32,526 bases of DNA from a bacterium (lineage in GTDB: Bacteria > Patescibacteriota > JABMPQ01 > JAUVWW01). The position numbers and the translations under genes were made by a program. The notes under the pieces were generated by a model that was not told where the DNA came from, ran no database searches, and saw only the letters and a program-made list of their open reading frames with translations. Positions 25,660-32,526 of the stretch are shown in pieces (the first letter of the stretch is position 1; the number at the start of each line of letters is the position of its first letter). The stretch is from the NCBI GenBank assembly GCA_030603885.1, contig JAUVWW010000003.1, positions 77,223-109,748 on the forward strand. The letters are read 5' to 3'.

Positions 25660-28026
25660 ATGAAAATCTCATACAACTGGCTAAAAGATTTTGTAAAGAT
25701 TAAATTAACTCCTGAAAAACTGGCAGAAGAGTTAACTGTCAAGTCTTTTGAGGTAGAAAGCATAGAAGAGATAGGTAAGGGTTTAGAGAAGATTGTAGTA
25801 GGAGAGATTTTAGATATTAAGCCCCATCCCCAGGCAGAAAAGTTACAGCTGGTAACAGTTGATATTAAGAAGAAACCGCTAACTTTTGTCTGCGGAGCTT
25901 TTAATATTAAAAAGGAACAAAAAGTGCCAGTAGTTTTAGTTGGAACAACTTTACCTGATGGCACCTTAGTTAAAGAAGCTACCATCCGAGGAGTTAAATC
26001 TCCGGGTATGCTTTGTTCGGAAAAAGAGCTAGGCCTAGGCGAAGATCACACTGGCATTATGATTCTTGATCCGAAATTGAAAGTAGGACAGTCCTTGGCC
26101 AAAGCTTTAGAATTAGAGGATACAATATTGGATCTAGATGTTTTACCAAATCGAGCTCATGATTGTTTAAGTCACATTGGAATAGCTAGAGAAGTAGCAG
26201 CCATTACTAATGTAGAATTTAGGATTAAGAATTTAGAATTAAAAGAGCAGAAAGATTTAAAAATAGAAGATTTTGTCAAAGTCAAAATAGAGGATACTAA
26301 ATTATGTCCTCGCTATACGGCTAGAGTGGTTAGTGATATAAAAGTAAAAGATTCGCCACAATGGCTTAAGAACAGACTGCAAGCTTGTGGTGTTCGGCCG
26401 ATCAATAATATTGTCGATATTTCCAATTATGTCATGCTGGAGTATGGTCAGCCCATGCACGCTTTCGATGCAGACAAAATCGTTAATAAACAAATTATTG
26501 TTCGAAGAGCTAAAAATGGAGAAAAGATTATTACTTTGGATGGAGAGAAAAGAGAACTGACTAAAGATATGTTAGTTATTACTGATAGCAAAAAGCCTAT
26601 TGCCATTGCTGGAGTGATGGGAGGAGCTGAGAGTGAAGTTAAAAATACTACAAAGAGTATTATTCTAGAATCAGCTAATTTTAATTCTTTAAATATTCGG
26701 CAGACCGCAACTAAGCTATGTTTAAGATCTGAATCCTCTGATCGCTTTGGCTATGGACTGGATCCTAATCTAGCTAGCCAGGCTCAAGATAGAGCTGCCT
26801 ATCTAATGCAAGAGCTGGCCCAAGGAAAAGTAGTTTCTGGCCTGATTGATATTTATCCTAAAAAAGTAAAGCCCTGGAAAGTAAAAGTGAATCTAGATTG
26901 GCTGGATAAATTTCTTGGAGTGTCAGTTCCTAAAAATAAAGTTTTGCAAATATTGAAATCTTTGGAGTTTGAGGTAAAGCAGAAAGGAAGAGAATTAGAG
27001 GTGAATATTCCTACTTTTAGATTAGATATAACCATTCCAGAAGATGTAGCAGAAGAGATGGCTAGACTTTATGGGTATAGCAAAATTAAAGAGCAAAGCC
27101 CTCGAGGGAAACTAGAGCCAGTGCCCAAAAATGATCAGCTCTATTGGGAAAATTTTGTCAAAGATACTCTATCTGGTGCAGGATTTATAGAAGTCTATAA
27201 TTACTCGTTTTCAGGAGAAAAAGAATTGAAAATTTTAGGAAAGGGCACAAAAGATGTCTTAGAATTGGTTAATCCGCTGAACATAGAACTAAAATACATG
27301 CGTCCTAGTCTTGTTCCTGGAATATTACAGAATGTGCTAAGCAACCTAAGAAATTTCGATCAGTTTAAGATTTTCGAGCTAGCTCGGGTGTATATTCCCA
27401 AAAAAGGTAAACTACCAGATGAGAGGAGAAGGATCTGTGGAGCAATTGTCAGTCAACAGCTTTTTTACGAAGCAAAAGGTGTAGTGGAACTTTTATTAAA
27501 TAAACTTGGTATCCCAGAGAAGACCGTAAGCTTTAAGCTGAAAGCTGAAGGCTGGATATGGCATCCTGGTCGGACAGCCGAGATTAAAGTCAACCAAGAA
27601 ATAGTAGGCGTATTAGGCGAAATTCATCCCAAGATTTTGGCTAGGTTAGATATTGAATCTAAGGTAGCCATGTTTGATTTAGATTTTGACAAAATTATTA
27701 CCCTAGCCACTACCAAAAAAGCCTTTAAAAAAATGCCAAAATATCCTGCCATAACCTTGGATTTAGCCTTTATTTTAGCCAAAAAAACCTTGCACGATCA
27801 TCTAAAAAATGCTGTATTAGAAGCAGGAAAGCCTTTAGTTCGAGAAGTAGAGCTTTTTGATGTCTACGAAGGAAAACCACTGGAAAAAGGTAAAAAAAGC
27901 CTTGCTTTTCATATCACTTATCAAGCAGAAGACAGGACACTTAAAGACAAAGAAGTATTTAGGATTCAGGATAAAATTATAAAAGCTTTAGAAAAGAAGT
28001 TTGGAGCAAAAGTAAGGAAAGAATAA
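25660..28026 (+). CDS. pheT: Phenylalanine-tRNA ligase beta subunit
   Basis: N-terminal tRNA-binding-like domain, 'MLEYGQPMHAFDADKI', 'IAIAGVMGGAESEV', C-terminal ferredoxin-fold anticodon-binding-like end; follows pheS. Confidence 0.97.
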   Translation: MKISYNWLKDFVKIKLTPEKLAEELTVKSFEVESIEEIGKGLEKIVVGEILDIKPHPQAEKLQLVTVDIKKKPLTFVCGAFNIKKEQKVPVVLVGTTLPDGTLVKEATIRGVKSPGMLCSEKELGLGEDHTGIMILDPKLKVGQSLAKALELEDTILDLDVLPNRAHDCLSHIGIAREVAAITNVEFRIKNLELKEQKDLKIEDFVKVKIEDTKLCPRYTARVVSDIKVKDSPQWLKNRLQACGVRPINNIVDISNYVMLEYGQPMHAFDADKIVNKQIIVRRAKNGEKIITLDGEKRELTKDMLVITDSKKPIAIAGVMGGAESEVKNTTKSIILESANFNSLNIRQTATKLCLRSESSDRFGYGLDPNLASQAQDRAAYLMQELAQGKVVSGLIDIYPKKVKPWKVKVNLDWLDKFLGVSVPKNKVLQILKSLEFEVKQKGRELEVNIPTFRLDITIPEDVAEEMARLYGYSKIKEQSPRGKLEPVPKNDQLYWENFVKDTLSGAGFIEVYNYSFSGEKELKILGKGTKDVLELVNPLNIELKYMRPSLVPGILQNVLSNLRNFDQFKIFELARVYIPKKGKLPDERRRICGAIVSQQLFYEAKGVVELLLNKLGIPEKTVSFKLKAEGWIWHPGRTAEIKVNQEIVGVLGEIHPKILARLDIESKVAMFDLDFDKIITLATTKKAFKKMPKYPAITLDLAFILAKKTLHDHLKNAVLEAGKPLVREVELFDVYEGKPLEKGKKSLAFHITYQAEDRTLKDKEVFRIQDKIIKALEKKFGAKVRKE

Positions 28027-28037
28027 GTTATAAAATT

Positions 28038-30245
28038 ATGCCTAAAAAGAAAAGGCGAACAATTAAAAAGAAAAAGACGATCAGGGGATCTGCTAAGCAA
28101 GCAAGAAAGCCGGTTCGAAAGAAGCCTGCTAAAAAAGTTAGAGAACCTAGAGCTAAAAAGCGAGCGGCTAAGAAAGAAATAGAAAAGCCTAGGGTCATGA
28201 CTGCTCGCACCGGAGCTACTAGATTAGAGGAAACTTATACTGTTAAAGACATTACTGTTCTAAAAGGTCTTGAACCTGTTCGGCAGAGACCAGGAATGTA
28301 TATTGGAGGTACGGGCAAGGAAGGATTACATCATTTAATCTGGGAGTGTGTTGATAATGCTATAGACGAAGCCATGGCCGGCTATTGCAGTGAGATTAAG
28401 GTAGTTTTAGAACCAAAAAATTTAGTAACTGTAGAGGACAATGGCCGAGGCATACCCATAGAAAAACATCCAGCTACAAAGAAATCGGCTCTTGAGACAG
28501 TGATGACCACTTTGTATGCTGGAGCTAAATTTGGAGCAAAGAGTTATAAAGTAGCTGGTGGATTACATGGGGTTGGTGTTTCTGTGGTTAATGCTTTATC
28601 TGATTGGACAAAGGCTGAAGTTAAAAGAGGGGGTTTTCTTTATAGTCAGGAATATTCAAAAGGAAAAGCAAAGACCAAAGTCAAAAAAATAGGCAAAGCT
28701 AAAACCACAGGGACCAAAGTCTCCTTTCATCCAGATCCAAATATTTTCAAAGAAATAGAATTCAATTGGAATAAAATTCTAAATCATCTAAGACAGCAAG
28801 CTTATCTAACTCCCGGAGTAAAAATTACAATTACAGATAAGAGAAGTTCAACCAAAGAGTATAGTTTTTATTTTGAAGGAGGTATTGTCTCCTATGTTAA
28901 ACATTTAAATAAAGGAGCCAAGCTAATTCATGAAATTCCATTTTACGTGTCCCGCCAGATAGACGATACTCTAGTTGAGATAGCCTTGCAATATACTGAT
29001 GAAGTCAAGGGGATTGAGGTTAGTTTTGCCAATAATATTAATACTCAAGAAGGAGGCATGCACCTTGTTGGATTTAGGACCGCCTTAACCAGGGTGATTA
29101 ATGATTATGCTCGAAAAAATGATTATCTTAAAGAAAAAGAGGGGAATCTGACTGGGGAAGATGTTCGAGAAGGACTAACCGCTGTTATTTCAGTTAAGCT
29201 AAGAAGTCCTCAATTTGAAGGTCAGACAAAAGCCAGATTAGGAAACCCAGAGGCAAGGACTTTAGTTGCTTCTGTGGCCTCTGATGCTTTTTCTGAATAT
29301 CTTGAAAAGCATCCTGATCAGGCTAGGCTGATTATGGGCAAGGTACTTTTGGCAGCCAAAGCTAGATTGGCAGCTAAAGCAGCTAAGGAAACAATCATAA
29401 GGAGAGGGGTGATGGAAGGTTTGACTTTACCTGGTAAGCTAGCTGATTGTTCTACAAAAAATCCAGAGGAAACAGAATTATTTATTGTGGAAGGAGATTC
29501 GGCCGGAGGCTCGGCAAAGCAGGGTCGAGACAGAGAATATCAGGCTATTCTACCTATTCGAGGAAAGATTCTAAATGTAGAGAGAGCTAGACTAGATAAG
29601 ATGCTAGCTTCAAAAGAGATCAAAGCCTTGATTATTGCTCTGGGATGTGGAATTGGAGATGATTTTAATATTAAGAAGCTAAGATACCATCGAATTATTA
29701 TTATGACCGATGCTGATGTTGATGGAGCTCACATTAGAACTTTGCTTTTAACACTTTTTTATAGGTATCTTCCTCAGGTTATTGAACGAGGACATCTATA
29801 TATTGCCCAACCTCCACTTTATAGAATCCAATATGGAAAGAAGATAGAATATGCTTATACTGACGAGGACAAGACAGAGATTATAGAGAGTTTTATAAAG
29901 AAGGGTAAGGAGGCCCAAAAAGGCCAAAAAAAATCAAAGAAGGCAACAGCCAAAGGGTTTAAGGTTAAATCTTTAAAAGGAGAGGAAAAAGAAGCTTTGC
30001 CCGAAGCTGGGTTAGGCGGGGAAGCCAAAGTTATTATCCAGCGCTACAAAGGCCTTGGAGAGATGAATCCGGAGCAGCTTTGGGAAACAATTATGGATCC
30101 AAAGAATAGAGTAATGAAGCAGGTAACCATAGAAGATGCAGAGAAAGCAGATGAGACTTTTGATATTTTAATGGGAGATGAGGTGGAGCCTCGTAAGAGA
30201 TTTATCCATACTCATGCCAAGGCGGTTAAAAATCTTGATATTTAA
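28038..30245 (+). CDS. gyrB: DNA gyrase subunit B (type II topoisomerase B subunit) with basic N-terminal extension
   Basis: 'VLKGLEPVRQRPGMYIGGTGKEGLHHLIWECVDNAIDEAMAGY', TOPRIM 'ELFIVEGDSAGGSAKQGRDREYQAILPIRGKILNVE', 'QRYKGLGEMNPEQLWETIMDP'. Confidence 0.95.
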   Translation: MPKKKRRTIKKKKTIRGSAKQARKPVRKKPAKKVREPRAKKRAAKKEIEKPRVMTARTGATRLEETYTVKDITVLKGLEPVRQRPGMYIGGTGKEGLHHLIWECVDNAIDEAMAGYCSEIKVVLEPKNLVTVEDNGRGIPIEKHPATKKSALETVMTTLYAGAKFGAKSYKVAGGLHGVGVSVVNALSDWTKAEVKRGGFLYSQEYSKGKAKTKVKKIGKAKTTGTKVSFHPDPNIFKEIEFNWNKILNHLRQQAYLTPGVKITITDKRSSTKEYSFYFEGGIVSYVKHLNKGAKLIHEIPFYVSRQIDDTLVEIALQYTDEVKGIEVSFANNINTQEGGMHLVGFRTALTRVINDYARKNDYLKEKEGNLTGEDVREGLTAVISVKLRSPQFEGQTKARLGNPEARTLVASVASDAFSEYLEKHPDQARLIMGKVLLAAKARLAAKAAKETIIRRGVMEGLTLPGKLADCSTKNPEETELFIVEGDSAGGSAKQGRDREYQAILPIRGKILNVERARLDKMLASKEIKALIIALGCGIGDDFNIKKLRYHRIIIMTDADVDGAHIRTLLLTLFYRYLPQVIERGHLYIAQPPLYRIQYGKKIEYAYTDEDKTEIIESFIKKGKEAQKGQKKSKKATAKGFKVKSLKGEEKEALPEAGLGGEAKVIIQRYKGLGEMNPEQLWETIMDPKNRVMKQVTIEDAEKADETFDILMGDEVEPRKRFIHTHAKAVKNLDI

Positions 30246-30263
30246 TATAGAAAATGCTATCGT
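30235..30263 (+). promoter_or_regulatory. Candidate promoter of the giant repeat protein, overlapping the end of gyrB
   Basis: TTGATA-N17-TATCGT with TGC extension; -35 is inside the last gyrB codons. Confidence 0.5.
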
Positions 30264-30289
30264 AATATAGATATTTAACAATTCAGTCC

Positions 30290-32526
30290 ATGTCTAAACC
30301 ATTTAAAATCCTACCCATTGTCCTTTTGTCTGTCTTAGTTGCTTTTCAGCTAGGCCTGCCTGTTTTAGCTCAACCAAACTATAATCAAGCATCAGGCATC
30401 TATACTGATGATTTTTCTGATACTTCAGGGATTTCTTCTTTAGATAAAACTGAGCACAATGCCCCAGCTACACGAGTAGAGCTTGGTCCGGGGATAAATA
30501 CATTTACTGAGGATTTTACTACTGAGACCTATAAAGATGCTGCCAATACTACGGCTGATTGGGATACCAGTGGTACCAAGGTAAATTTGTCCAGAGGACT
30601 AGATGCCACCGCGCAGACCAGCGGTACTAGCGAAAATTTGAATTCTGTCTTCTTTACTGACTCCAACACTGGCTGGGCAGTGGCTGATTGTGGTACCTTT
30701 TGTATAGGCAATACTTCCATTATTCATACCAGTAACGGAGGCACAAATTGGTCAACCCAAAATAGTGGTACCGGTCAGCATTTAAATTCTGTCTATTTCA
30801 CTGACTCCAACACCGGCTGGGCAGTGGGGGAGAATGGCACTATTCGCTACACTACCAATGGCGGGACAAATTGGTCTTCTCCATCAAGTGGGATGACTAG
30901 TAAAGATTTAAAGTCTGTTTTCTTCATCGATTCCAATACCGGTTGGGCAGATGGAACAACAGTTAACATCCCAAGTAAGATTCTCTATACTACCAACGGA
31001 GGAGTAGATTGGGGTTTACGGACCAGAAACGTTAGTAATACTTTATACTCTATCTTCTTTACCGATTCCAACACCGGCTGGGTAGTCGGTACTTCCGGCA
31101 CCATTATCCATACCACTAACGGCGGTTCAAATTGGTCAGTGCAAACAAGTGGAACTAGTAATCATTTACGTAGTGTTTTTTTCACCGATTCCAACACCGG
31201 CTGGGCAGTGGGAGATTCTGGCACTATTATCAAAACTACCAACGGAGGTACGAATTGGTCTCCCCAGACTAGTGGGACTAGTGATAATTTAAACTCTGTC
31301 TTTTTTGTTGACTCCAACACCGGCGGTGCAGTTGGTAGCTCGGGCACTATTATTTATACCACTGACGGAGGCTCAACTTGGTCAGCCCAGACCAGCGGGA
31401 CTAGCAATACTTTAAATTCTATTTACTTCGCTGACTCTGATACTAGTTGGACAGTGGGAAATAGCGGCACTGTCTTAAAATTAGAACGAGTTTACCAATC
31501 TCCTAAAATAGCCCAATCAACCAACGTTAATACTACAGGTTTTAGTATTGCTAAAGCCACCCTTAATGCCACTCAAGAGCTAAATGGACAATCAATAGAT
31601 TATTATCTTTCAGCGGACGGAGGAACAAATTGGGAAGCAGTAACATCTGGCCTAGAGCACAGTTTTTCAAATTCTGGATCAGATTTGAGATGGAAAGCAG
31701 TTTTGGAAACTACTGAGCCATCAGCCACGCCAATTATCGATGATCTAACTGTTGAATACAGATTCGACTCAGCCACTTATGACAAGTCGTTTAGTGAGGA
31801 CTTTGATACTGATGTTTATAAAGACACACCTTCCACCACAGCTTTTTGGGATACTAGCCAGGGGCAAGTAAGTCTCCCTTCAGAATTTCAGGTTAATACC
31901 TATACAACTAGCCACCAGTTATATCCAGCCATAGCTGTGGATTCAGATGGTGATTTTGTTATTACTTGGGCAAGTCTAGTCGATCTTAATTTCGATATCC
32001 GTGCTCAAAGATATAACTCTTCAGGTACACCTCAAGGTTCAGAATTTCAGGTTAATACTTATGCAACCAATAACCAGAGCTATCCAGCTATAGCTATGGA
32101 TTCAGACGGGGATTTTGTTATTGCCTGGGCAAGTAGTGGTCAAGATGGTTCGGGTTATGGTGTCTATGCTCAAAGATATAACTCTTCAGGTACACTCCAA
32201 AATTCAGAATTCCAGGTTAATACTTATACAGATGATCACCAGGAATCTCCAGCTATAGCTATGGATTCAGATGGTGATTTTGTTATTACTTGGCAGAGTT
32301 TTCAAGATGGTTCAAGTCGGGGCATCTATGCTCAAAGATATAATTCTTCAGGTACACCCCAAGATTCAGAATTCCAGGTTAATACCTATACAGCTAGTGA
32401 TCAGTATAATCCAGCTATAGCTATGGATTCAGACGGGGATTTTGTCATTGCCTGGGCAAGTCTAGTCGATTTTAATTTCGATATCCGTGCCCAAAGATAT
32501 AACTCTTCAGGGACACCCCAAGATTC
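30290..32526 (+). CDS. Large secreted/surface repeat protein (YCF48/BNR-like propeller repeats plus a second ~54-aa repeat family), 3' end outside window
   Basis: ATG 30290, signal peptide 'ILPIVLLSVLVAFQLGLPVLAQ', frame stays open to the edge; repeats 'LNSVFFTDSNTGWAVGxSGTIIxTTNGGTNWS' and 'SEFQVNTYTxxxQxxPAIAMDSDGDFVITWxS..AQRYNSSGTPQ'. Not in the ORF track because no stop lies in the window. Confidence 0.85.
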   Translation, partial: MSKPFKILPIVLLSVLVAFQLGLPVLAQPNYNQASGIYTDDFSDTSGISSLDKTEHNAPATRVELGPGINTFTEDFTTETYKDAANTTADWDTSGTKVNLSRGLDATAQTSGTSENLNSVFFTDSNTGWAVADCGTFCIGNTSIIHTSNGGTNWSTQNSGTGQHLNSVYFTDSNTGWAVGENGTIRYTTNGGTNWSSPSSGMTSKDLKSVFFIDSNTGWADGTTVNIPSKILYTTNGGVDWGLRTRNVSNTLYSIFFTDSNTGWVVGTSGTIIHTTNGGSNWSVQTSGTSNHLRSVFFTDSNTGWAVGDSGTIIKTTNGGTNWSPQTSGTSDNLNSVFFVDSNTGGAVGSSGTIIYTTDGGSTWSAQTSGTSNTLNSIYFADSDTSWTVGNSGTVLKLERVYQSPKIAQSTNVNTTGFSIAKATLNATQELNGQSIDYYLSADGGTNWEAVTSGLEHSFSNSGSDLRWKAVLETTEPSATPIIDDLTVEYRFDSATYDKSFSEDFDTDVYKDTPSTTAFWDTSQGQVSLPSEFQVNTYTTSHQLYPAIAVDSDGDFVITWASLVDLNFDIRAQRYNSSGTPQGSEFQVNTYATNNQSYPAIAMDSDGDFVIAWASSGQDGSGYGVYAQRYNSSGTLQNSEFQVNTYTDDHQESPAIAMDSDGDFVITWQSFQDGSSRGIYAQRYNSSGTPQDSEFQVNTYTASDQYNPAIAMDSDGDFVIAWASLVDFNFDIRAQRYNSSGTPQD
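30611..31480 (+). repeat. Seven coding repeats of about 123-135 bp (YCF48/BNR-like)
   Basis: Recurring 'gactccaacaccggctgggcagtggg..' near 30660, 30804, 30931, 31066, 31188, 31311 and 31434. Confidence 0.85.
31880..32526 (+). repeat. Tandem coding repeats of 159-165 bp (DSDGDFVI family), continuing past the window
   Basis: 'tcagaatttcaggttaat' units start near 31880, 32039, 32204 and 32366. Confidence 0.9.

Noticed and set aside
30529-31347. Minus-strand ORFs 30529-30720 and 31162-31347, which resemble each other
   Set aside because: They are antisense shadows of the coding repeats; their similarity is explained by the repeats on the plus strand.
30611-32526. Regularly spaced repeats that might suggest a CRISPR or satellite array
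   Set aside because: Repeat periods are multiples of 3, one frame stays open throughout, and units encode recognisable protein repeats.

Overview
AT-rich, densely packed bacterial window. Its content looks like a Patescibacteria/CPR-type genome; this is inferred from gene content and style, not proven. From left to right it holds: the 3' part of a lytic transglycosylase fused to a degenerate amidase_2-like domain; gatC-gatA; a minus-strand island of two paralogous lipoprotein units sharing near-identical promoters and terminators; an HtrA/DegP protease; a translationally coupled radical-SAM / DegT-aminotransferase / NUDIX cassette followed by a GreA/B-like factor; CYTH, YqeY and CapA-like proteins; a MacA/ABC-ATPase/MacB-type exporter; a PMT-like membrane glycosyltransferase; a second NUDIX; tRNA-Asp(GTC); NAD synthetase; two tandem CAT tRNAs, one an atypical initiator; a CaCA exchanger; sbcD-sbcC; pheS-pheT; gyrB; and the 5' part of a very large repeat-built secreted protein that runs off the window. 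No CRISPR array, rRNA or transposase was seen. The points most worth follow-up are the initiator tRNA with changes at several near-universal positions, the duplicated lipoprotein transcription units, the rSAM-DegT-NUDIX-Gre cassette, and the modular giant surface protein.
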